DNA from: Theristus sp. LFF4_11
Lineage: Eukaryota; Nematoda; Chromadorea; Monhysterida; Xyalidae
Assembly: GCA_030248135.1 (NCBI GenBank)
Contig: JASANC010003703.1
Location: 1 to 64,000, forward strand
Length of the DNA: 64,000 nt
Reading direction: 5' to 3'
In this document: in pieces, positions 18,501 through 32,300 of the stretch
Position numbering within the stretch: the stretch's first letter is position 1
Layout: every line of letters begins with the position of its first letter
Notes under the pieces: model-generated
The model's database searches: none
Seen by the model: the letters and a program-made list of their open reading frames with translations, nothing else
Told to the model about the DNA's origin: nothing
Translations under genes and position numbers: made by a program

Positions 18501-21500
18501 AGATCGTCACACAAGGAATTGTCTGACCGTGGCCAGTGATTGACAACGTTACAGGTTTCTCCGTTCACGTGTGCTGATCAGTTGTCTCTAGCTACGCTAT
18601 CTTGCTTATAAACACGTATTAGTATCCATTTTATTTTAGAACGTAGTATTTGGTAGTAGTAGTAGCAGTAAAGTTACTAGTTCAGTTAGTAGTAATTGTG
18701 TGATGTACATAATGTTGTATGTATAAAATGCGCATGACTTGAACAAAAATGCAACCAGACCGGAGCGGGATTTGTTTCATCATACTGGTAGTTTCATTCT
18801 TGATAAAAAAGCTGTGCGTCATAAAGAAGAAATGAAAAATTGAAAATCGAGCTTTCAGATCGCAGTGCAGTTTTTCGTCGGGGGTTCTCAAAAGGTTTTC
18901 TCTTTCGTGCATAAGAACAGGTTGTGGTTACAGGCGTGAAACAAGCTGGGTCGTTAAACACATTCATGCACCTGTACGTACATATTCCTCGACCATTATT
19001 TGCAACTACTCCTAAATATAAATAAAGGGGTTTAATAATGTTTGCGAGAAGTTTGATCACTGTGTGTTCTGGGCTAACTAAATCTCAACTAAATCAAAAC
19101 TTTATTGAAAATTTTGAATTATTTGAATGAACCTTTCTCTATGTATATCTGTGCTAAAGCTGTAACTTTCAAAAACGAAGACGATAAGAAGAATTACTGT
19201 GGATTATATCAAATTAAAACCGCAGACAGAGCTTAACCAAAACACACAAGGGAGGGAATGCAAATTCAGCTCGTCTTGATGGTATTTCACATTGTTGCGT
19301 CAGTTTTCAGCAATATTGTTTGCACGCACTTCAGAGATGGACACTTTATCTTTGGAATATATTCAATGACATTTAAAAAAAACCTGTGGAAAATCTACTT
19401 GAGGAAAATTGGTATATCAGAAATAGATTATTGTTACATGACAGCAAAATATGTACCTCAGTACTGAAAGCCGAAGAAAAGTGCGCGCATTACCAGCTAG
19501 CGTGTTTTAAGCGCCCGGCCTCGCTCCCAGGAGGCTTTGCACTGACATTCAAATGTGAGATAGGCCGGGCTTTTGAAGAATATTTGCAAGACTTTTCCGA
19601 CATTCGAGTGTGTAGAAGAAGTTTGTGGGAACAGAAAAAAATTGGAAACTGAGGAGCGACGCAACAGCGAACAATATTGGAGTTTCCAAGAAAGGTGGCC
19701 GAATATAAGTTCAATGTTAACCGTTGAAAAGCAACGTTAGCGAAAAAGCAGCTGGTGCCTGAATCCCGAAATAAACTATCTCAACAGAATGCAAATTGGA
19801 AGCTGAAATCAAACTGAAGTAACACTTGCCGCAGTTCAGTTTCAAGCGGCTAACAACTGCGCGAATTTAGCAACTTTTCACAACGAATCAACTGCTAAAC
19901 TCGACGATTTGCCCGCCAGTGAGAGCGCTGCGCCCGCAGTGGGATATCCGAGTGACGTAAAAGCAACCATCGAGTTATTGCTCGTTGCTTGCTTGTACAC
20001 CGGCGGCTCTTAACAGCGAGTGCAAAGTTTCTTCCTTCCCGCTAATCGATTTTGCGCGCGTGCCGTATGAACACACACACCCACTCCACTTTCGCCAAAA
20101 AATGGTATGGCAACAATGCATTTCTGAACGTACTGTATGTCAAAGTTGGTTAGTTATGCGCTTTTGAATTCGACGCACAGGAAACCGCCACCAGATGCCG
20201 CGCATACCTTTGTGCGTTGCCTTGAGTGCGTGCGCTCATGATTTCAGGAAATTTAGTGTTTCCGGAATGTTTTTTGGCGTAAATTCGTGATGATGGGCTT
20301 TGCATAATGAAATGATCGAGTATTCTTCGCTTCAAATTAGAGCCTGAATTCCAACCAGAAATGGCCGCCAACTTGTAAATAATAATGGATAATTGGCTTT
20401 TTTTGGAATGGCTAGAAAACAAGTAAAAACAAGTTCTACCACGCAAAATCTTTTTCATGATGAACAGAAAACTTATTGATTATTATTTTGGAGCTGACGG
20501 TGTAAGCTAAAACCTGTACGTTATAAAAAAAGCTGTGAACACGTTGTTCTCCACAACAAAGTGCGCACAGCTAACCTGCAAAAGCGGATAGATTGGCTAA
20601 ACTTGCAACGTTCAGAACAGCAAAAAGTCACCTGCGAAGCCAAGAAATGTTTTGCAGTGAACAAAAAAGGCAAGTATACTGCTTGTCGACATAAACGTCA
20701 TCTGTCCTCAGCTGACCTGACACCATTTACTGTACCTGAACACGTGTACATAAAGCGAATCTCGGCAGGCTTTTCGTGTTTTGAAGTTCACTACTACTGC
20801 CTCATCGTTACACACAGTGGTTGTTCGTTTTATATTTTTGCCGCTGGAGAAAAAAACCGTTGTGCTAATGCGTGTCATATTTTCAAAAGCACCTGCACCC
20901 ATGACAACGTCGTGTCCGTGAAATCGTTATTTTTTATTTTTTTCAGGGAAATGCTGATGTTTGGCGTTCGCGGCAGACTTGGACCTGCGCTTTCCTGCAT
21001 TTCTCTTTGGTTTTTCTGATTGAAAAAAAATTTAAGCAATGCGATTTTTGCAGCTGTTTTTGTAGTTATGGGTTTTTTTATCAACCACGAGAGTTTTTTC
21101 AGCCATCAACCAAATCACCGACTGACAAACAGACCTGACAACTGTGCCGAAAACCGGACTCCCCGAGTAATGCAGCCGAACCCCCCAGCGAACCCAGTCA
21201 CTTCAGGTGTTTATTCATCATCACAATGCAATAACGCACACAAACACAATTGCTATGTATTATTGGATGGCAGAGGCTATCATAGTGAAGCGTCATAAAA
21301 ATCTGAGCGCTGTTGAAAAGCATCACATTCTGAAAATCACGCAAACTACCGAATATCACTGGTTTTCAACAACGGATAAACACCTGAGAACAAGCCGTTG
21401 TTATTGTTCCAGTTTTCTGTTTACGAGGATTTGTTTACAATCTGTAAATTACATTATGCCCCGCTTATACTGCACCCTAAATTGTGCCCAGCCCCTTTTC

Positions 21501-24500
21501 CCCCAGCCGAAACAACGACGAGGTGTCAATGACGTAAAATCACGCGCTTCATTTTTATATTCCAGTTACACATCTCAAATACCATAAAAAGGTCAATCTG
21601 AATTCGAGGCACCTGAGAAATATATGGTCACGAAAACCCGCAAAACCATCTACTACCGCAAATTAAACGGAAGACAAAATCAATTCCCATTGGGAACGCG
21701 GGTGAAGGAGGAGCACCTAACGACCTCAAGTGGCCTCTCCCTATTCAGTCATGTTTTAGGGCACGGGGCATATCGATGTCAACAAATGTATATTTTCAGA
21801 TATTGGAAGAATGTATTGAGTAACGCACGTTACAGACCACAGTGCATACATACATGTTATGTTTTAATTTATTTTTACAAGACTACTCTTGAATACCTGA
21901 AACGAGATGTTTTCAAGATCGGAGTGGTTCAATTAACAAATATCTTATCGTGTGTTTTCACCTGACTGACCTCCGCTCACCTTTTTTTTTGTTTCGTTCG
22001 TGCGCAGCTGCTGGCGTGTGTGGCGCAGTGACGCGTTCATGAAATGGAGGATTTTGAGAGAAAAAAACCAGTGAGAGTGCCAGTTATTTAGTCATTCCTT
22101 AAGCTCATAAGATCGTGACAAGAGAAAAAACCAAGATCGCCCGTCGGCCATATGGCATCCGGGTGAAATGAGGCGTGTGCACACGATTTTGTAAAAAATC
22201 TGTGACGATTTAGCCAACGAATATCAGACCACCTTCTTGCGGATAACAATGGCCGAAAAATAATGACGTCTTTTGAGTAATGAATTATGCAAAGATTACA
22301 CATTCAGACAGGTTGAACAGCAAATTTGCAAAATGCATCGTTTGGACTTGACTTGGGCGTTCGAATGTCATTGGAGGCACTGATTCGCTTTTGAATCGCA
22401 AATTTGTTTGTTTGTTTTGTTTTTTAACGCTATATGCGGTATTGTGTTCATCATCTTTGAAAACCTGAAATTCAAAACATTATTTCTTGATTTGGGTTCG
22501 GGAGAACCAGCCAACTTTATCGTGTTCAGGACAGGACCCCTGAAAACAATGCTTCAAAAAACTAATCCGTCAAAACTAAATCATGTATGGATGCTGACTT
22601 TTGGGAAAATTTATTTTTAATGAGCTGGCTAGATCAAAATCTGTGGCTGTCAGCCAAGCCGTGTTGACTTGACTTGACAAAACTGACTTTGACTGTACTT
22701 TGACATCCAAAAAGTCCAAAAAATCACCACGTTTTATTTGTGTATAGTGCTTATAGTATAAAACATTTGTGGGTTCCCCCGTGACAGATACAGTATGGCC
22801 GATTAAACATGACAGCTTTTTTAGGGTGCAAGGAGCGCGCGAAATTTGAATCAATGAAAACAAGATGTTCAGAAACCCAATTGCGTGTCAAATTTTACAT
22901 GTTTCTCAAAATTAATTGGTAATTCGTGCTATGCTGTTCATTATTTCTCCCTTTGCACACTCGATTGGCGGAATTCTTATCATTTTTTGAGAAAGCAACT
23001 CCTAGTCTGCGACTAATCTCGCCTTGATTGAGACTGCCATATTTATTCGGCCATACCGCAAAAATTTGACAATTTGGCTGCAATTTTGCAACCAGTCTTA
23101 TTCTGTTGAAAATTGTGTGAATCTCGTGAATTAGTTTTAGTCACTAACTGTTTCAACATCGCTGCAAGAGTTCTCAGCACAATGAAATATGAAACACAAC
23201 AATAGATGGCAAAAACGTATCGTATATCGTACAACCTTCCGTTGGATAAAAATAAAAATTTTCAACCATCAACTCTGAACTAGCATTGCTCGCCATATAT
23301 CGTTTGTTGTTGCATTTCACATAACCCCTCCACCTCCAAACCATGATTTTTCAACTCCTATCTTTTCTTCATACCTGCTGATGTTTCTCACAGGCTTTAT
23401 ATTCATTCATTATTCCATCGGTCTACGGTAGGCAACAGACGGAACAAATGAAGAAACACACTCCATGTCCATGTCCGGTCCATGTTCATGCACACTGGGA
23501 AAAATGTTACTTTCACGCACGCTTACAAAATTCTTAAATCACCATACCATTATTGAGGTCAAAGTGGGCACCATGATTCATGCCATTCCATTATTGATTC
23601 CGAGGTGCGTACCATTCCATTAAACTTCAATTACCCTGGCTCAAAAAGTGCAATAAAATTTATTCTCCGTGCAAAAACTGCAAACATCGTGCAAAAACTG
23701 CAAACATATTGCCAGTTGTTGGTCCCCAGGCCGAAAGGCAGAATTACATGAATGGACCAGTCAAGTGGCTACATTTATGCTTTCAGCATTTTCAGCCATG
23801 ATCTTGGCTCTCAAACATCAGACGAGAAGGGCTCCGCCCACCGTTTGAGTGCAGTCCTGCCACCCATGCAGTGATTGGCCGCAAATTGACAGACACCGAA
23901 GCACGATATATACCGCATATAACTCACAGCGAAATGGCAAAATGTCGCTCTTATTCAAATGTGCGTGTGTATGCGTGCGTTTTGGCCATTGGTCTCTGTG
24001 TTTCTTAGCAGCGCAAGGCTACACACGGCTGTCCCATTTGTAAAAACTGTTAAAGTTTTCTAACAACTAGGTGTATTTTTCAAACAAACCGACACTAATC
24101 GTTCATAATACAAAATTTGTGTTTCGAAACTCAAACTAGCAACAATGAGCTGACTTTAAATAATCGTTGGCCAAAAATGGGACATTCCTTTTTTGACAAT
24201 CTGAAACCCTCAGAATTTTCTCGCTTCGCGCACCACAACGCATCGTATAACATGCGCAAGGCACGATACGGCTGTCACAAACATGAGCGCTAATGAATTG
24301 TACGCGCTGCGTATGTTTCTTTTTGTCTATAACAATGCGTATCTTCAAGGAGGATCAAGCGTGCATGCATGTGATGGCCCCTCCAGGAAAGCTGCTGTTG
24401 CTAGGGCGCTGCACAAGTTGCGCACTTTGCGGTGATGAACAACAATCTGTTTTTATCTTCACATCGTGTTAATCACAAATTGAAGCTTGTTACCTCCGGT

Positions 24501-26331
24501 TCGGGCTGTGCACCGCTTCTCATACAAAATCTCGTTACGCTTTGTAACAATACTCACATGTAAGCTTGAAGCAAGGAAGCGGTGGATTCTATTATCTGTT
24601 GCATTCTCAGCGCACACATTGTCGCCGCAAGCCTCTCTGTGCGGATGATACCTCAATATGAGCGCGCTGTGTTCGCGTCTGCGTCCATCTCTGTGCCTAA
24701 TTAACAGCCGTCTGTCTCATCCCCTGTTTCTTGTCTTGTTTCTAATCAGTAGCAATCATGCAGTGCTGATGCAGCATCAAGCTTACCAAGCAACATGTCT
24801 GAATGTATGTATGCAGTTCACCTGAACACTAATTCCAACAATAACCGTTATGACATGCGGCTTCATAGCCTGCTGCTCATATGAGCTCTCAGAGCAAGGA
24901 AGGTGTGTACACCTTGTGTGTTGTGTCCGTGTGTCTACAGCAATCTTCTCGATGCAATATTAGAGCTCTCCTTGTCTCTGTGTGACGGTTTGTGCATTTC
25001 AGACCACAGATCGCATTGTTTGTTATTGTATTATTAACGGTTGTGATGCTTATTAAGGTATAGCATGTAGCTTAGTAGCTTCTGCTGCAAAAGGTGGATG
25101 CGCAGCTAGTAGTAGTGCTTATTAAAAATTGGTTACATACAAACACGTGCATTCACGGGCAGTAAGATGGGAATACGCGCGCGAAATAGGAGAAGCCCCA
25201 GTGCGCGCTCGCGCGACGATGCTTGTGCATCTGCCTCCATTCGCTTCATCTCTGTGTATCTGTCTTGGTTTAAGTCTGATTGCTAACACGATGCTTTATG
25301 TGTTCGTGTTTTATGTACCATTTCGACTAACGTATTGTGAAATGTTTGCTCTGTGTCGTTTCTCTCACGAGCTGCTTCGAATTAACTGTTGAATTATTCA
25401 AAAACAGATCACCGCATCGCATCTTATACACACATTTGTGGGCACCTCTCCGGATTCTTATATGGTTATTAGATAATATTAGCGTGTCTGCTCTTTCCTA
25501 TGAAATGCCAATTTCCAAGTGCGCTACCGTAGCGTCGCGCAATCATCTTTGCAAAATTCATGACTTCATCTTTCTGAACGCGAGAGCCGCAGCAGAGGAG
25601 GGGCGACTCGTCTGACTGATTTAATGCTGATTTGCTTGACAGGACGCGCGCGCTGTTTGCTTGCATGCGGACAAAATGACCGAAACACTGGTGGTGATGA
25701 TTAGCATGGCGTCGTGTTGTTGTTGTTGCGTCGCCAGATCGGGGTTGTGATCTTGCATATGCAGCGGGTCTGCGTTCGTTCGATGTTCTGACTTTCTGTC
25801 TGTTTTACATGAAGTTTTCTGTGCACTGTGCAAAAACATCCGCATGCAGCATTGCGACACGGCGCATAGAAAGTTCACCTGCTCTGAATTTCCTTATTGA
25901 TAGCCAGTTTTATGGCGAAAGAAACCCGTTGGTTTATACTATCTTCTCTGCGCACACCCTGTACAAAAATCTGAGTTTCTAGAGATCGCAGTCGTGTCGC
26001 CTGCCCGTATACTCCGTGAGGCGTTACTAATATTCATTGGCATTGGTGGAGCTGCACCGATTGCTTTTTTCTTCCCTCTCCTTGTCTGATACGCTTCGCC
26101 GCTGTGGATCATACAAGTGACAAACTGAACGGACGACAAAGAATTTTTCCAATTTTCTCTCCTTTCTTCTTTGCACGCAAAGTGCTCGTTTGTTATTCAA
26201 TCTTACCGTTTCACTTTGTTCCTTATTGGCCGTCGGTTATTTTTAGAGTTGATTTTTGAAACTAATCAGGGTGGCAATAACGTTACGCATCGTAACAACC
26301 AGCTGTCACTGTCACTGACATTGTCACTGTC
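15568..26331. other. 10.8-kb intergenic region, no gene recognised
   Basis: Between the start codon of the mGluR-like gene and the first recognised exon of the PRDM gene. Open frames are short and lack domains or a consistent splice context. Seen here: a family-A MITE (22790-23059), a few short direct duplications (for example GTGCAAAAACTGCAAACAT twice near 23670-23710), and scattered GC-rich alternating tracts (GCGCGCGC near 16095). Upstream non-coding exons or enhancers of the PRDM gene could lie here, but nothing in the sequence proves it. Confidence 0.6.
22790..23059. mobile_element. MITE family A, complete copy
   Basis: The terminal repeats are ACAGTATGGCCGATTAAACA on the left and TTTATTCGGCCATACCGC on the right. 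Inside are GGTGCAAGGAGCGCGCGAAA, TTCAGAAACCCAATTG, TCTCCCTTTGCACAC and AACTCCTAGTCTGCGACTAA. It has no coding capacity. This 270-bp copy is a good reference for the family. Confidence 0.92.
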
Positions 26332-29300
26332 ATGAGCATCAATGGTCGTTTGTTGAGCCGTCTCGAGATTCGTGCAGCCAGTGGTGATGCGATCGCGCCG
26401 CGAAAAGACGCCCATCGCAACAGTCTCTGGGCGACGCAGCCGATAGACGCTGGAGCGGTGCTTGGTGTGCTAGGCGGCAGTTACAAGCAACAGGTTAAAA
26501 ACAGCTTTTTTTAAACTTTATCTCATTTGAGTCTTTTGTCCTGGTCTAAAGAACGAGCACTTAGTTTTAACACAGTAATGTTGCACAGCAACAAACGACA
26601 TTGCAGCAGTTTTCCCTGTTTTTCTTGTGACGGTGCTACACATTACTGTGCCACATCCGAATGCACTTTTTGGTGGTTTGAGTTGGCGTGCTTTTATTCC
26701 ACAACTCAACAAAACTCCTGTTACGTTTGTGATGATCACCACATTTGAACGTAACGGTGTGGTCCTCTTCCAATGGCCATCTCGCTTTTAGCGTCATTTT
26801 CCACGTTGTATGTGTCTGAAAAGGCTGTATCCATCCGCGTATAGTCCGTCGCATCATATCATCCATAAAAGAAAGGAAGCGCCCACATAAAAAACGGCAA
26901 ATAAAGCTATATTTGAAACAGGATGACCATACAATGTATTTGGTGATCGCACGCGCGCTTCTTGCAGTTTTCGGGTGTTGTGTTGTTGACTTTTGCATCT
27001 TTTTCGCAAGAATGAATGGCGAAATTTGAAAGCACCGATCTGCCATGACACACTGCGCGACTCGTCTTCACAGCGCGCGTCACCATTCTTGAACAAACAA
27101 CATACGAGAATGCTTTTGTAAACTTTTTTTGCATCGGTCGAGCCGAGATTTGATACACGACTTCTTATTTCGAGCAATCATAGAAACGTGACGTGTTGTG
27201 CAATCAGAAAAACGTTTTCCCGCCTTGTGGGAGATGTAATGCTTGTATGGTTGTAGAATCACACGAAAGAAATTTTGTGAAATAAACTTATTGTCAGGTC
27301 CGGTACAGGACCTCACTTCGCTCAACCCCCAAAACTCTGACTGTGATATTTTTATTGTACTGTAATTCTTCCACACTTGGTAATAGTTCACCTATTTTTG
27401 TATTCAACCTTCAACTCTTTTATTATCATTGGTCACCATCAACAATCACCACCTTTAATTACCATCTTTTCTTGTTTTTCGTCATACTCTACCTCTGCTC
27501 TTGTCTCACGATAAACGACACAAAACCAACTCTGCTTGGAAGTCGCGTGGACAAGCGTTTGGGTATCGTGTGGTCGCCCCACATTTAGGGCGCTTCACGA
27601 TCTGTCCAGGACTGCACCTGACATAGAGAAGGTGTCCTGGGCGACAACTCACGGCCAGACCCTAAAGGTACTGGTGTAAAACCCTTTGCGGCTTCGTCTA
27701 AAATCTGTAAACCGTAATCAATTACAACAGTCTTCTTTTGTAATCGTTTTATTCTTTGTCGTCCTCGATTGACGTATTCTGAAAGAAGCCATAACAATTG
27801 TGTGAACTAATCAACGGCGTGAACGACGACGAATCAGAGGCAATGACTCAAGCCCTCATTACGCGACTGGAACTCGAACGACGCCGCAGGTGGCAGATGC
27901 GAACGAGTCGGTGGCAGAGACTCGTAGTCGTTTGACTCCAGCAATGAGGCACATCCCTCGGACTTCGGTTCGTAGTAGGGTGGCACTCAACTCGTGTGAC
28001 ACGAGCGTCAAAATCCACTCGTCTGCAAACCACAGTCGAGGGATGAACCCGCATTATGAAGTTATTTTACGCGCGATCTAAAAAGCCGCTATATTCTTCT
28101 GAAATTAGCGCCAGTTTTGGTGTTTTGCCTGACAAAAAAAAACAACGCGGACGCCAGACCGATCGGAATCACTTCGGCGGGACGCGCCGGTCTTTGTGCG
28201 TCGTCCTTTTGTTTGGGTGCCCAGTTTTTTTCATCTGTATTTCATTGAAATGTATCTCATAAACTCACTTTTTTCCGCGCTTTGTATCATCATCCTTTTC
28301 GCTGTCGGTTCTTTGAAAGACAATTAGCATACACCGGATCAGCAGAATGCGTGAGAGATAAGCACACCAAGAAAACGTTGTTGTTGCTCAAAACACATGA
28401 TTCGTTTTTTCGTCACTTTGAACGAAAAAACGAATTTGTGCAGCGCTCACAGTGCTGAACAGGTTTTGTGTAAAACAATTTTTAGCTCGTCTCTACGTTC
28501 GGTTGTTTTTTTTTTGGTTTTTGACTGACTTTTTTAGTAGATTCACCTTTATTTGTGTTAGATGATGCGCAGAATTGTGTGAAATCGGCGCGGTGGCGTT
28601 GGCCGCATTTTGTGGGTCACTTTTTTGCCACATTGGTTTTCATATTTATTTCTTCCGCGTCCCTTTTGTCTGAGCTTAAGCATGGGAACGCAAAACGCTT
28701 TCCACAAAAAAAACTGAACATCGAAAGAATCATGCAGTCCCTGCAATTGATTGCGTTTGATAAAATAAAAATGTAAAATTTCACGCGCTCTTTGAGTTGT
28801 TTGTATATGTACCTGGATGGAACACGGCTTCCGTTGTTGTACTGATAACATCCGAGACATGACCTTTTCTCTGCGACATTTTCACCGTATCTTACGTTCA
28901 TATCTCATCAAGTTGCATTACTTTGATTATGATTATTATATTACAGATGAAGCACAGCTATATAGCTTCTGCTTTTCCTTATTTATTCCTCCCACTTGTC
29001 ATTTTTGTTAGCGAGAGTACATAACACACACATTGTAGCTTCTCAATTTCATGCTTCAGCACATTTCGTTTATCATGCCGCATCCAAAGAATCACGTATT
29101 GTAACTGTGCGGAGCCATTTGAACGAGGAAGAGTGCGTATGTAAGAGAGTGGAGAGAAACATCACGAAAATTTGTTATCTCATTTTGATTAACGGGATGC
29201 GTCAACGCGACACGGAGGCGGATATGTAAACTCTATGGTGTGTGCCATTTTCAATATTTATTAGTGATAAAAACCCGCGGCTTTCTCATTCTTTCACATG

Positions 29301-32300
29301 TTTATTGCAGTCGGTAACCTGTGCACATTGTTCACAGCGCCTGAACGGTTGTTGTTGGTTTGTTTGTTCATGAGCATTTGCCCATTATTCATCGTTGAAG
29401 ACGGCGAAGTGCGATGAAGCACAACTTTTCCACAACCATTTTAACAAAATTTTAATGTTGTTTTTTGTTGTGCGAAAGAAAACCCAAACACTGCCGTGCT
29501 GTCAATCGCGACGGACCGGTGGCGGCGCCATCATTGTGTCTCTGGGAAATAAAAAATAAAATATAAAATAAATAGATGTATGCCCAAGACAAATTATCAT
29601 GATTATTATGATATTGTTATTGCTTACGAAGCTCCACAAATGCACGACTGACTAATCAAAAAAGAACGAAGAAAGCAACACACCATTTTTACAGATTTCA
29701 TTTCATACACAACAACAAAACAGCGGCATTTATTACTGATGATTACAATCACACGATGTTTTTTGTTGTTGATATTTTTTGGTGCAAGATGTCGGGAAGT
29801 GTGTCCTACTTGACTAACACCAACGGGATGTTATGGCTTTTTTCTAGTCTATATCTGTCCGACCATATACCTTCAAAAGTGGGATTCGATTCAAAGGTGA
29901 TTCAAAATAGAAACACTATGAAAAGGCATGCAAAAACCACACAAAGTTCAGTTAATCACAGCCTCTAGTGTTCTGTATTGCCTTTGTACGTTTTCAGCCA
30001 CAACTGTATATGCTTATTTCTGCCCTTTTCAGTCTCTAAGATGTTGAATCTTTTACCGAGCATACCTTTGTTGGCAAAAAAAGTATCAAAAATATCAAAT
30101 TTGTGATCAAAAACTGTGATGTGGCCGCCACTAGGGCGCCAGACGTGCGATGACTGCAAATGTTTGGGTCTTCCTGTGCATTCAATATGGCTCACACTTG
30201 CTCCAAACTGTTTTTTGGGTGAAAATGAAAGTTTGAAAGTTTGCTGTTCACTATTGTTGCGGTTACTAAAAAAGGGAAATGCTATACTTCAATCTTTTGC
30301 TAATTTTGAAAACGTATTTTTAGACATGTTTCAGTGGAACCTTTAAGGCCAAAGTCCTAGTCTGAAGACCATACATTTGGCTAGAGCATTAGTTGACAGC
30401 CGCGCGGTTGTAATATCGTATGCTGTGTTGTAACAAAGTGCATGGTTTTCAGACTAGAACGTGTCATTTTTTCTCGTTTCCAATTCGACTGGCACATACG
30501 GTATGTCAAAAACCGGTGCTCTGCCATTCCAAATTGATGTGTGTCTGTTTGTATCCGGGCTTCCATTACGGTAGCTTCCAGCAGTTGCATCCCACATCCT
30601 CATTTTCGAAAGCATCCCACCATATTTGCAGTATCGTTACTGCTCCTCACTATTAGCATCTTTGGCGTTGTGTGATAGTGAAGTGTTTTGTTTGCGAAGC
30701 TTTTAGTGGCTCGCCTCGTCTTATGCATCTCTCATCTCGCGACAGAAAGAAACCGTCAGAGATACCAGGAAAACAGGTGTGGACGACGCTGACAACAATT
30801 TTACCAATGGGTGAAATTTAGTGTGGTCGTGTGTACCATTTTTAGATAGTCGCTTCTTACACTGTAATTCAACATCCTCTGCCGTGTGTCATTTTCATGG
30901 TGCCCATCCATCCATACATCCAAGTACATACATTCAAAAACATCAGCGTTTTATGCCAGCCAATAATAATGCGCATGAACTACATTGTACGTTTATACAC
31001 AGCAAGTGTGGATCTGATTACAAAATGCAAGAAAGCTAATATGTTTTGATGCATATATTTTCAATAATGGAGAACAAAAATTACGTGCACTTCAAAACAG
31101 CGCGCGGACAAAAACGAAACCTGAAGCTTTCCACCATACGTACCCTTCCTCTCTCTGTGTCTCTGGTTCTTCGCATCACACTTTTTGTCAAACGATTCCA
31201 GTTTATGTTACATACATACTTCGTTCATTTATGAGTTTAGAGTTTTGAAATAAAATCATCCCAAAAGTAGTGCGTTTTTGTTTGGGCCGTTTTCACCCAG
31301 ATCAGGTTACACAATCAATCGTTTTGAAAAAACGCGCGCGGTCAACACAACCTTCGGACTGGTGGCGAATATGGTGCAGCACCCAACATGGATGACAATG
31401 ATGATATGATAACAATCGGGATGCATGGGAGGCATCACTTACCGTATAAGTGGGAGGAACCTTATATGCAAGACTTTACGGTATACAAAACACTCACCGC
31501 TGATTGGTTACAGAAGAACAGAACACAGCGCTACGGTATGGATGCACTTCAATACCGGGAACATCAGCCGCAATAATTGTCAAACTGCGCCATGCACAAG
31601 AATACACCAACGAACGCAAAGCAGGGAGAGAGACGAGACAGTACTGCCCCGATTACCGGTGGAAAGACGATCGATCGGCTGCAGCAGGCAGCTTGCAATC
31701 CGCAAAAACCGTCCGCATGTGTGTGGGCTGCGTCTTTGCAGGGCTGCGCGTCAAGTGATGCATAAATCACGCCAGGCGCAGCGTGATTGAGAATTGCATG
31801 TCAAAAGTGCCGGTAGCAGCGTCGACGACGACGACGAGAAACGGAAAAGGGCGCGCGTGCAATTACGGATGGATTCGGTGTGCGTCGCTTTGATGGCTGA
31901 TCTTATGCGCGTTTCTTCAATTGTGTGTGTATCGTGCGATCTTTTGGCCTCTCTCGGTTCTCTCTCTCGCTGCCTACACCTTTTCATCATCAGCCGAACT
32001 GCGCGCGCGACGGAGAACCCGGAAACGGCGTGCGCGCGCCTCCACGCTGCTCCCCTCGACGGGCGCTGGTGGCACGCATTCTGCTGGGATGCGTGTGTGC
32101 GCGCTTTTATTTGAATGATTTCTTCAAATGCTCTTCTGTCGTACATGTGTGCACATTAATTGCTGCCATACCTGCCCGGTTGATACCAGGTTATACACGC
32201 CAAGCGATTTCGTATGTATTTGCTTGAGACAGTGGCTGAGTACACGGCGGTATTCACTGATGGTGAGTAATTGCCAGCCGCGCCAATATTCGCTGCTGCC

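Noticed and set aside
15568..26331. A possible extra gene from scattered 60-150-codon frames (for example 20561-21019)
   Set aside because: Codon content resembles intron sequence, there is no homology I recognise, and no exon chain with matching phases could be built.
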